Shown: in pieces, positions 1 to 5,530 of the stretch
Layout: every line of letters starts with the position of its first letter
Position numbering within the stretch: the stretch's first letter is position 1
Source of the DNA: Caulobacteraceae bacterium
GTDB lineage: Bacteria; Pseudomonadota; Alphaproteobacteria; Caulobacterales; Caulobacteraceae
Reading direction: 5' to 3'
DNA length: 11,205 nt
NCBI GenBank assembly: GCA_004144935.1
Contig: SDZP01000083.1
Location: 1-11,205, forward strand
Position numbers and translations under genes: made by a program
Notes under the pieces: model-generated
What the model was told of the DNA's origin: nothing
Databases searched by the model: none
Seen by the model: the letters and a program-made list of their open reading frames with translations, nothing else

Positions 1-309
1 GCTGGTGACCATCACCTCCACCCCGCCGATCCGCCCGCCCAACAGGATGGCCGCCCCGCTCTCGGCCAGGGCCCGATCGCCGTCCAGAGTGACCAGGGTG
101 GGGGCCATCTGGTGCAGGTGCCTCATCCCGGCCGCGAAGGCCTTTTCCGAGGCCGCCACGAAGTCGGCCCCGCTGGTCTCGATCCAGCTGATACTGACGA
201 CGCTGTCCGGATGGAAGCAGGCCGCCATCCGCGCCCACTGCCCCTGGTCGCGGGCCGCCCTTTCGGTCTGCACCACCTCGGCGACGGCAAGCTTGTCGAG
301 TTCCAGCAC
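1..309 (-). CDS. SnoaL-like / NTF2-fold protein (partial, 3' end outside window)
   Basis: This open frame runs off the left edge, and 103 codons are visible. The N-terminal helix followed by a segment reading QWARMAACFHPDSVVSISW is typical of the SnoaL/NTF2-like superfamily. These small cone-shaped proteins bind or act on small hydrophobic ligands, and many members have no assigned reaction. I chose the GTG at 309 because AAGGTGG lies 5 nt upstream. A second in-frame GTG at 318 has no Shine-Dalgarno, and an in-frame TAG at 366-364 closes the frame upstream, so no ATG start is available. The gene is divergent from the methyltransferase at 369, with about 60 nt between them. No signal peptide is seen. 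The fold assignment is fairly safe; the substrate is unknown. Confidence 0.7.
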   Translation of the reverse strand, partial: MLELDKLAVAEVVQTERAARDQGQWARMAACFHPDSVVSISWIETSGADFVAASEKAFAAGMRHLHQMAPTLVTLDGDRALAESGAAILLGGRIGGVEVMVTS

Positions 310-368
310 GGGCGCCACCTTGTTCTGCCATGCCGACCCTAGCCGGATTCCATCCCACAGGTTCTACG

Positions 369-1019
369 ATGACCGACCTGCCCGACGCGCATGCCACCGA
401 GGATGCCGCCACCCTGGCCTTCTACGAGGCGACGGCGCAGGAATACGCCGCCAGGCGGGAGGCCGAGGTCAATCCGGCCCTGGAGCGGTTCATCGAGGCG
501 GTGGGCCCTGGCGGCGCGGTGCTGGAGCTGGGCTGCGGCGGCGGTCAGGACGCCCTGGTGATGACCGGGGCGGGACTGCGGGTCACGGCGACCGACGGCT
601 CGCCCGCCCTGGCGGCGCAGGCGTCCGCCCGGCTTGGGCGGCCGGTGAAGGTCATGACCTTCGTCCAGTTGCGCGAGGAGGGGCGCTATGACGGGATCTG
701 GGCCAACGCCAGCCTGCTGCATGCGCCGGCCGACGCCCTGCACGACATCCTTGGCCGCGCCTGGCGGGCGCTGAAGCCCGGCGGCCTGATGTTCGCCAGC
801 TTCAAGGCCGGCGAAGGCCCCGGTCGCGACGCCCTGGGCCGCTACTACAATTTCCCGAGCCGGGCCGGCATCGAGAACAGCTTCCGGCAGGCCGCTCCCT
901 GGTCGGACCTGTCGATCGAAACGGTCACGGGCGGTGGCTACGATGGCGTCGAGCGGAGCTGGCTGCTGGTCTGGGCCACCGCCGGTCCTGGTGAGCCGCA
1001 GGCGCATGACCATCCATAG
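369..1019 (+). CDS. class I SAM-dependent methyltransferase
   Basis: A 216-residue protein with a Rossmann-like methyltransferase core. SAM-binding motif I is at residues 51-59 (VLELGCGGG), an acidic motif II-like segment is near residue 76 (TATDGS), and the post-core segment ALKPGGLMF is at 134-142, the usual motif III/post-II strand. The protein probably transfers a methyl group from S-adenosylmethionine to a small molecule in the cytoplasm. The substrate cannot be read from the sequence. The ATG at 369 starts the conserved part, with AGG 7 nt upstream. An in-frame ATG at 330 would add 13 residues that do not look conserved and would overlap the neighbour's promoter region. The gene stands alone and ends just before the hairpin at 1025-1048. 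Confidence 0.85.
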   Translation: MTDLPDAHATEDAATLAFYEATAQEYAARREAEVNPALERFIEAVGPGGAVLELGCGGGQDALVMTGAGLRVTATDGSPALAAQASARLGRPVKVMTFVQLREEGRYDGIWANASLLHAPADALHDILGRAWRALKPGGLMFASFKAGEGPGRDALGRYYNFPSRAGIENSFRQAAPWSDLSIETVTGGGYDGVERSWLLVWATAGPGEPQAHDHP

Positions 1020-1048
1020 AAAAAGCCCGGAGGCAGGCCTCCGGGCTC
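1020..1048 (-). terminator. intrinsic terminator of the peptidase-bactofilin operon
   Basis: The 10-bp arms AGCCCGGAGG (1025-1034) and CCTCCGGGCT (1039-1048) are perfect complements around a 4-nt loop. On the minus strand the hairpin is followed directly by six T (1025-1020), a textbook intrinsic terminator for the minus-strand bactofilin gene ending at 1072. On the plus strand the hairpin lies 5 nt after the methyltransferase stop but has no T run behind it, so termination of that gene would be weaker. Confidence 0.85.
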
Positions 1049-1071
1049 CTATCGTCTGGTGATCGAGCCGA

Positions 1072-1587
1072 TCAATTGGTCGGCTTGGGCATGTCCAGGC
1101 CGCCGGGCGCGGGATTGGAGACCGGCGTCGGCTGCGGCGCGGGGGCCGGCGGCGGCGCGGCCGGGCGCTGGAACTTCAGGCTGCGGCCCTGGAAGAAGGC
1201 GCCCGTTTCCATGGCCAGCTGCTCATGGGTGATGTCGCCGTCGATGTAGCTGGTGCCGTAGAGGCGGACCTGCTTGGCGGTCACCGAGCCGACGATGCGG
1301 CCGCGAACCTCGGCGGCCTCGGCATAGACGCTGCCCTCGATGTGGCCGGTCTCGCCGACGGTCAGGCGGCCGACCCGGACGTCGCCGCGGACGATGCCGT
1401 CGATCTGCAGTTCGCCGTCGCCGGTGACGCCGCCTTCGATGGTGATGCCGCTGGAGATCAGCGAGGCGACCTTCGGGCGGGGCTTCGGCGCATCCAGCGG
1501 CGAGGCGACCGCCGGGGCCACGACGGGCTCGGGCGTGGCCGACTTGGGCGGCGTCGGGGTAGGCTTGTTAGCGGGCTTGCTGAACAT
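1072..1587 (-). CDS. bactofilin (polymer-forming cytoskeletal protein)
   Basis: A 171-residue bactofilin (DUF583 family). Bactofilins self-assemble without nucleotide into membrane-associated filaments that localise cell-wall enzymes. The central domain, about residues 40-140, shows the expected short beta-helix repeats rich in G, V and I (ITIEGGVTGDGELQIDGIVRGDV, with similar turns following). It is flanked by Pro/Ala-rich disordered tails (residues 7-38 and 141-170), as in family members. I took ATG at 1587 (MFSK, the usual family N-terminus) over GTG at 1593. The start lies inside the 3' end of the upstream M23 peptidase gene, a 20-nt overlap, so the two are co-transcribed and probably translationally coupled. 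Bactofilin-M23 pairs are a recurrent morphogenesis module, which supports a role in positioning that peptidase. Confidence 0.93.
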   Translation of the reverse strand: MFSKPANKPTPTPPKSATPEPVVAPAVASPLDAPKPRPKVASLISSGITIEGGVTGDGELQIDGIVRGDVRVGRLTVGETGHIEGSVYAEAAEVRGRIVGSVTAKQVRLYGTSYIDGDITHEQLAMETGAFFQGRSLKFQRPAAPPPAPAPQPTPVSNPAPGGLDMPKPTN

Positions 1588-2716
1588 ATTCACCGGCTTT
1601 CAGATAACGGTTGGGGTTCTGGGGGCGACCCGCCACCCAGATTTCATAATGCAGGTGCGGCCCCGTCGAGCGACCGGTGGAGCCCATGGCCCCGATCCGC
1701 TGCCCGACCCCGACCCGTTGTCCCACCGACACCGAGATGCCTTGCAGGTGGGCGTAGCGGGTCTTGAAGCCACCGCCGTGGTCTATCTCGATGGTGTTGC
1801 CATAGCCTGAACGAACGCCGGTAAACGAGATCACGCCCGGAGCCGCGGCCAGGATCGGCGTGAAGAAGCCGCCCGGGAAGTCGAGGCCCGAATGGAAGGC
1901 CGGCCGCCGGGTGAAGGGATCGAGCCGCACGCCGTAGCTGGACGACACCGCCGCCGCGCCGGTCGGTCGGAAGAAGGGCAGGGACTGGGCGGCGTCGGTC
2001 AGGCCGCGCATGTCGCTCATGTTGGTGCTGGCCCGCTGGATGCGGCGGGCGAAGTCCTCGTCGACGTCGAGGATGGCGGCCAGGGCGCGCGGGTCCTTGG
2101 AGTCGATCAGCGGGCCGCCCAGCGCATTGCCCCGTCCGGTGTAGCCCTCGGGTGTCAGGCCGGCCAATCGGAAGGCGGCCCGCAGGCGTTCGGCCCGGGT
2201 CTTGGCGAAGTTGTCGGCGGCGTCGATCAGCCGCTCCTGGTCCATCCGGGTGTAGGTGACCCGCTCGACCGGATTGGTGGACATCAGGCGGGGCTTGGCG
2301 GGCGCCAGGGCCTGGGCCGCGCCGGGCACGCCCTTGAACTCCTGGAAGAGCTGGGCCAGCGCCGCGTGGCGCTTCTCGACCGAGACGGCCATTTCGGCGA
2401 AGCTGCCGTTGTTGCTGTTGAGCTGGGCCATGGCGCTGTTCAGCCGGGCCTGGCGGTCGGCGTTGACCCGCTCGTAATAGGCCTTCTGGCGGACAAGCTC
2501 CTGGTCCGAAGCCCCGGCCGACAGTGCGTTGACCATCATCGCCGCCGTGGCGACGCCGAGCCAGAGCGACAGCAGGGCGACGACGCCGGCGGCGGCCATC
2601 TGCTTGGCGGTGGAAAGGACGTAGCCCCGCATCTCGCCGCCCGAACGGACGTAGAGATGCCGTTCAGGAAAGAGCTCTTCCAGAGCCCTGCGAACTCGCC
2701 GCAAGCGTGACGCCAT
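1568..2716 (-). CDS. membrane-anchored M23 family metallopeptidase
   Basis: A 382-residue zinc peptidase of the M23 (LytM/lysostaphin-like) family, which cleaves peptidoglycan cross-bridges or stem peptides in the periplasm. A basic cytoplasmic N-terminus (1-39) precedes one transmembrane helix at about 40-64, then an alpha-helical, probably coiled-coil stalk (about 70-190). The catalytic domain is at 255-370. Zinc ligands and catalytic residues are visible: H275 and D279 (HSGLD), H323 (YAHL), and H354/H356 (PHLHYE), so the enzyme should be active. ATG at 2716 is preferred; GTG at 2728 would add four residues, and neither has a strong Shine-Dalgarno. The gene overlaps the bactofilin gene by 20 nt. 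The short cytoplasmic tail is the likely contact with the bactofilin filament (inference from related systems). Confidence 0.92.
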   Translation of the reverse strand: MASRLRRVRRALEELFPERHLYVRSGGEMRGYVLSTAKQMAAAGVVALLSLWLGVATAAMMVNALSAGASDQELVRQKAYYERVNADRQARLNSAMAQLNSNNGSFAEMAVSVEKRHAALAQLFQEFKGVPGAAQALAPAKPRLMSTNPVERVTYTRMDQERLIDAADNFAKTRAERLRAAFRLAGLTPEGYTGRGNALGGPLIDSKDPRALAAILDVDEDFARRIQRASTNMSDMRGLTDAAQSLPFFRPTGAAAVSSSYGVRLDPFTRRPAFHSGLDFPGGFFTPILAAAPGVISFTGVRSGYGNTIEIDHGGGFKTRYAHLQGISVSVGQRVGVGQRIGAMGSTGRSTGPHLHYEIWVAGRPQNPNRYLKAGEYVQQAR

Positions 2717-2836
2717 GATCCCCGACACCCGGATTTTCTGTCCGAGCGCGATATGCCGTTATGTGGAGAATTGACGCAAGGGCCTTCGCGTATCGCGGGT
2801 AGGCCCAGCGCGCGGATGTCCATTGTCGCTCAACTG

Positions 2837-2909
2837 TTAACCAAGTGGTCCAAACCACGCCAGCGTCCTGGGCGGTTTTGCCGAGTTCCTGCGATTATTG
2901 GTTAACCAA
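2837..2909. promoter_or_regulatory. pair of TTAACCAA sites, possible CtrA-type operators
   Basis: TTAACCAA occurs at 2837-2844 and again at 2902-2909 in the same orientation, 65 bp apart (about six helical turns). The second copy sits inside the perfect 12-bp palindrome TTGGTTAACCAA (2898-2909). In Caulobacterales the cell-cycle regulator CtrA binds TTAA-N7-TTAA and related TTAACC half-sites. Neither copy makes a full TTAA-N7-TTAA site, so CtrA binding is only a suggestion. The AT-rich sites stand out in otherwise GC-rich DNA and lie 120-195 bp upstream of the peptidase start. Confidence 0.35.
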
Positions 2910-2951
2910 AGCGACGAAATCGCCACACCTGCTGCAGGGTCATCTTTACCC

Positions 2952-2972
2952 AAAACGGGGCGTCACAACGCC
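2952..2972 (-). terminator. weak candidate terminator downstream of bcp
   Basis: On the minus strand, 12 nt past the bcp stop, GGCGT-TGTG-ACGCC forms a 5-bp GC-rich stem (2972-2959), followed after 3 nt by TTTT (2955-2952). The stem and T run are both short, so this is a plausible but weak intrinsic terminator for the tyrS-bcp transcript. Confidence 0.35.
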
Positions 2973-2984
2973 GCAGCACCCGGA

Positions 2985-3452
2985 TCAGAGCGCCTTCACC
3001 GCCTCCAGAACCTCCTGGGCATGACCGCCGACCTTCACCTTGCGCCAGACCCGGCGGATGACCCCCTGGCCGTCGATCAGCCAGGTCGAGCGGTCGATGC
3101 CCATGTACTCCCGGCCATAGAGCTTCTTCTCGACCCAGGCGCCGTAGCGCTCGATCACGTCGCTCTCGGCGTCGGAGCCCAGTTCGATCTGCAAGTCGTG
3201 TTTGGCGCGGAACTTCCCGTGCTTGGCGGCGGTGTCCTTGGAGACCCCGACGACCACGGCTCCGGCCTTGGCGAATTCGGCGGACAGGGCGCTGAAGTCC
3301 TTGCCCTGCGTCGTGCAGCCGGGGGTATCGTCCTTGGGATAGAAGTAGAGGACCACCGTCCTGCCCGTGAGCGCTCCCAGACTGACCCGGCCATTGTCTG
3401 TGGGCAGGTCGAAGTCAGGAGCCTTGTCGCCAGGTTTCAGGTCGATGGTCAC
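2985..3452 (-). CDS. bcp: thioredoxin-dependent thiol peroxidase, BCP/PrxQ-type peroxiredoxin
   Basis: A 155-residue cytoplasmic peroxiredoxin that reduces hydrogen peroxide and organic hydroperoxides using thiols. The thioredoxin-like fold is clear (KAPDFDLP at 10-17, VVLYFYPKDDTPGC at 33-46). The peroxidatic cysteine is C46 in the PxxxTxxC motif, here PKDDTPGC. It is the only cysteine in the protein: the residue five positions on, Cys in the E. coli enzyme, is Lys51, so this is a 1-Cys variant. The start is GTG at 3452, with GGAGG at 3462-3458 ending 5 nt upstream. The same frame stays open far back through tyrS, but that part is only tyrS read in another frame. The tyrS stop is 14 nt upstream, so the two form an operon. 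Confidence 0.92.
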   Translation of the reverse strand: MTIDLKPGDKAPDFDLPTDNGRVSLGALTGRTVVLYFYPKDDTPGCTTQGKDFSALSAEFAKAGAVVVGVSKDTAAKHGKFRAKHDLQIELGSDAESDVIERYGAWVEKKLYGREYMGIDRSTWLIDGQGVIRRVWRKVKVGGHAQEVLEAVKAL

Positions 3453-3466
3453 TCTACCCTCCAATG

Positions 3467-4774
3467 CTATACCGGCCGGACGAGGACGATCTTCTTCTTG
3501 CCCTGGGACAGCTTCACCACCCCGTCGACCAGGTCGGCCTGGGTGATCAGCGCCATCCCGTCCATGGCCTGGACGTCGTTGACGCGCAGCCCGCCGCCCT
3601 GGGCCAGCCGCCGGGCTTCGCCCCGTGATGTAGACAGGCCCGCATCGACGGCAAGCGCGGCCAGCATGATGCCCTCCGCCAGCGCGGCGGCGGGAATCTC
3701 GATGGTCGGCAGGTCGTCCGACAGGGCGCCCTTCTCGAAGGCCTGGGTGGCGGCGTCGCGGGCGGCCCTGGCGGCCTCCTCGCCATGCAGCATCCGGGTC
3801 GCTTCGTCGGCCAGCACCTTCTTGGCGTCGTTGATCCCGGCCCCGGGCAGGGCCTCCAACCGAGCGATCTCGTCCAGCGGCAGGTCGGTGAACAGCCGCA
3901 GGAATTTGCCGACGTCGGCGTCCTCGGTGTTCCGCCAGAACTGCCAGTAGTCGTAGGGGCTGCGCATGTCGGCGTTCAGCCACACGGCCCCGGCCGCCGT
4001 CTTGCCCATCTTGGCGCCCGAGGACGTCGAGAGCAGGGGGGTGGTCAGGCCGAAGGCCGGCTTGTGGTCGACGCGGCGGATCAATTCGACGCCGTTGAGG
4101 ATGTTGCCCCACTGGTCCGACCCGCCCATCTGCAGGGTGCAGCAGAAGCGGCGGTTCAGCTCCAGGAAGTCGGTCGCCTGCATCAGCATGTAGTTGAACT
4201 CGAGGAAGGTCATCGGCTGCTCGCGCTCGAGCCGAAGCTTCACCGAGTCGAACGCCAGCATGCGGTTGACGGTGAAGTGGACGCCGAACTCGCGCAGGAA
4301 GTCGATGTAGCCGAGCTTGCTCAGCCACTCGTCGTTGTTGACGATCACCGCGTCGGTCGGGCCGTCGCCGAAGGTCAGGAACTTGGCGAACACCTGCTGG
4401 ATGCTGTCGATGTTGGCCTGGATGTCGGCTTCGCTGAGCAGCTTGCGCGACTCGTCCTTGCCGGTCGGATCACCGACCTTGGTCGTTCCGCCGCCCATCA
4501 GCACGATCGGCTTGTGACCGGCCTGCTGCAGCCGGCGCAGCAGCATGATCTGGATCAGGCTGCCGACGTGCAGGGAAGCGGCCGTGGCGTCGAAGCCGAT
4601 GTAGCCGGTGACGATCCCGCCGGACGCGGCTTCGTCGAGCTCGGCCGGGTGGGTGATCTGATGGATGAAGCCGCGGTCCCGCATGGTCTGCAGGAAGGCG
4701 GACTTGAACTCACTGGTCTCGGTCATGATGGCCGCCTGTATCATGGGCGGGCGGTCGTGCAAGGCGATAGACAT
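3467..4774 (-). CDS. tyrS: tyrosyl-tRNA synthetase
   Basis: A 435-residue class I aminoacyl-tRNA synthetase that attaches tyrosine to tRNA-Tyr. The HIGH-type motif is HVGS at 69-72, the tyrosine/tRNA pocket includes MLMQATDF (196-203) and GGSDQWGN (217-224), and the KMSKS loop is KMGKT at 255-259. A C-terminal S4 RNA-binding domain covers about 375-435. The length is typical of bacterial TyrRS. ATG at 4774 is chosen because AGGAG sits 6 nt upstream. The in-frame ATG at 4726 (MTETSEF...) begins where homologues usually begin but lacks a Shine-Dalgarno, so the first 16 residues may be a small lineage-specific extension. The gene is co-transcribed with bcp downstream. The upstream leader (4775-4926) is structured. 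Confidence 0.96.
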   Translation of the reverse strand: MSIALHDRPPMIQAAIMTETSEFKSAFLQTMRDRGFIHQITHPAELDEAASGGIVTGYIGFDATAASLHVGSLIQIMLLRRLQQAGHKPIVLMGGGTTKVGDPTGKDESRKLLSEADIQANIDSIQQVFAKFLTFGDGPTDAVIVNNDEWLSKLGYIDFLREFGVHFTVNRMLAFDSVKLRLEREQPMTFLEFNYMLMQATDFLELNRRFCCTLQMGGSDQWGNILNGVELIRRVDHKPAFGLTTPLLSTSSGAKMGKTAAGAVWLNADMRSPYDYWQFWRNTEDADVGKFLRLFTDLPLDEIARLEALPGAGINDAKKVLADEATRMLHGEEAARAARDAATQAFEKGALSDDLPTIEIPAAALAEGIMLAALAVDAGLSTSRGEARRLAQGGGLRVNDVQAMDGMALITQADLVDGVVKLSQGKKKIVLVRPV

Positions 4775-4780
4775 CGATGG

Positions 4781-4785
4781 CTCCT
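4781..4785 (-). promoter_or_regulatory. Shine-Dalgarno of tyrS (decides the start)
   Basis: AGGAG on the minus strand, 6 nt before the ATG at 4774-4772. The two later in-frame ATGs (4744 and 4726) have no comparable site, so this favours the longest form of the protein. Confidence 0.7.
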
Positions 4786-4829
4786 GTTTGGAAGGGGCCG
4801 GCGACGCTGTCAGGTCTTTTTAGATTGGA

Positions 4830-4889
4830 CATGCCGCCGGGGTTGGGCGGCATGCGATCGCAACGCCGCTCGTCAGGACGAGCGGGCGT
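4830..4889 (-). promoter_or_regulatory. two consecutive hairpins in the tyrS leader RNA
   Basis: On the minus strand, hairpin 1 (4889-4863) pairs ACGC+CGCTCGT with ACGAGCG+GCGT: 11 bp with one bulged C and loop CCTG. Hairpin 2 (4854-4830) pairs CATGCCGCC with GGCGGCATG, 9 bp and a 7-nt loop. The 3' arm of hairpin 1 and the 5' arm of hairpin 2 can also pair (GCGGCGU with AUGCCGC), so the two folds could exclude an alternative. No T run follows hairpin 2 (next bases TCCAATCT), so it is not a canonical terminator. Both lie between the putative tyrS promoter and its ribosome binding site. Confidence 0.5.
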
Positions 4890-4923
4890 AATAGAGGGCG
4901 GCGAGGGCGGCCTTGGCGATCAT
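4873..4923 (-). CDS. possible tyrS leader peptide (16 codons, tandem Tyr)
   Basis: A short ORF, MIAKAALAALYYARSS, lies 98 nt upstream of tyrS. Its tandem Tyr codons TAT-TAC (4893-4888) overlap the base of hairpin 1, and its TGA stop (4875-4873) falls in that hairpin's loop. The predicted transcription start (about 4926) would make the ATG almost leaderless, which is common in Caulobacter. A longer frame from ATG 4947 (MVEFIQRP...) is also open but would begin upstream of the predicted transcript start. The arrangement resembles an attenuator leader. However, two Tyr codons are few, there is no Shine-Dalgarno, and short ORFs arise easily by chance in GC-rich DNA. Confidence 0.25.
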   Translation of the reverse strand: MIAKAALAALYYARSS

Positions 4924-4932
4924 GGGTCGCTG

Positions 4933-4960
4933 GATAAACTCGACCATTGACCGGCGTCAA
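4933..4960 (-). promoter_or_regulatory. putative tyrS promoter
   Basis: On the minus strand, TTGACGC (4960-4954) is followed after 13 nt by AGTTTATC (4940-4933). The -35 box matches the Caulobacter housekeeping consensus TTGACGS exactly, and the spacer is within N10-14. The -10 element matches only at T, A, W and C of GCTANAWC. The predicted start is near 4926, giving a leader of about 150 nt before tyrS. Confidence 0.5.
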
Positions 4961-4974
4961 CGGGTCGCTATCGA
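4947..4974 (+). promoter_or_regulatory. putative promoter of the DOMON-like/NamZ operon
   Basis: TTGACCG (4947-4953), a 13-nt spacer, then GCTATCGA (4967-4974), of which GCTA matches the Caulobacter -10 consensus. The predicted start near 4980-4982 coincides with the ATG at 4982, so the mRNA may be leaderless or nearly so. Its -35 box overlaps that of the minus-strand tyrS promoter. Confidence 0.45.
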
Positions 4975-4981
4975 AGGGCGC

Positions 4982-5530
4982 ATGAGGCTGACCCTGAAGC
5001 CACACCCCGAAACGCCCTGCGCCGCGGTGCGCGAGATCGCCGTCGAGGTGACGCGCAAGGGTATGGCCCTGACCCTGAGGTTCGCCCTGAACGGCGAGGT
5101 CGGGGCCGTAGCCTTTCCAGAATGGCGCGAGGCGGCGCGGGCCGACGACCTTTGGCGGCGCACCTGCTTCGAGGCTTTCGTCGGGGACGTCGGAGGGCCA
5201 GGCTATGCTGAAATCAATCTTTCGCCGTCGAACCAGTGGGCCATCTACGCCTTCGACGGCTATCGCGACGGAATGCGGTCCGTGGACGGCGTCGAGCGAA
5301 GGGCTGTCGAGCGTGACACCACCGCCGACCGTTTCCTTTTTGCGACCACGCTCGATCTGGATCGCCTGACCATCCTGCCTGCGACCGCGCCTTGGCGTCT
5401 CGGCCTCTCGGCGGTCATTGAACTGAAGGACGGATCGAAGTCCTACTGGGCGCTGACGCATGCCCCGGGTAAGCCCGACTTCCACCACCCCGACGCCTTT
5501 GCCGCCGTCCTGCCTCCGGAGTCCCCATGA
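4982..5530 (+). CDS. DOMON-like domain protein
   Basis: A 182-residue protein resembling the bacterial DOMON-like family, a single beta-sandwich related to domains that bind haem or sugars. The recognisable segments are DLWRRTCFEAFV (56-67), YAEINLSPSNQWAIYAFDGYR (75-95) and the C-terminal ALTHAPGKPDFHHPDAF (157-173). There is no signal peptide or membrane segment, so the protein should be cytoplasmic; no function is established for this subgroup. I chose ATG at 4982 because the family starts MRLTLxxHP. An in-frame ATG at 4913 would add 23 unconserved residues and cross both promoters. The stop overlaps the start of the NamZ gene by 4 nt (ATGA), so the two are translationally coupled and may act together. 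The ligand is unknown. Confidence 0.82.
   Translation: MRLTLKPHPETPCAAVREIAVEVTRKGMALTLRFALNGEVGAVAFPEWREAARADDLWRRTCFEAFVGDVGGPGYAEINLSPSNQWAIYAFDGYRDGMRSVDGVERRAVERDTTADRFLFATTLDLDRLTILPATAPWRLGLSAVIELKDGSKSYWALTHAPGKPDFHHPDAFAAVLPPESP

Larger units (their letters stand above)
2717..2984. other. intergenic region upstream of the peptidase-bactofilin operon
   Basis: I find no supported gene in this gap between the bcp stop and the M23 peptidase start. It holds two TTAACCAA repeats (2837 and 2902), the inverted repeat GTGGT/ACCAC near 2845-2858, a small hairpin near 2860-2875 and a weak terminator for bcp (2952-2972). The minus-strand promoter for the peptidase operon must lie here, but I could not find a convincing TTGAC/-10 pair in the correct orientation. 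Confidence 0.6.

Noticed and set aside
2771..2797. Plus-strand TTGACGC box, possible promoter for a small RNA
   Set aside because: No acceptable -10 element at the right distance and no gene or terminator on the plus strand behind it.
3453..4328. Extended frame upstream of bcp suggesting a long fusion protein
   Set aside because: The extra part is tyrS read in another frame; a clear GGAGG and GTG start at 3452 define the real bcp.
4830..4854. Hairpin 2 of the tyrS leader as an intrinsic terminator
   Set aside because: No T run follows on either strand, so it cannot be called a canonical terminator; kept only as leader structure.
3785..4891. Plus-strand open frame (368 codons) opposite tyrS
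   Set aside because: Antisense shadow of tyrS with biased composition and no domain.
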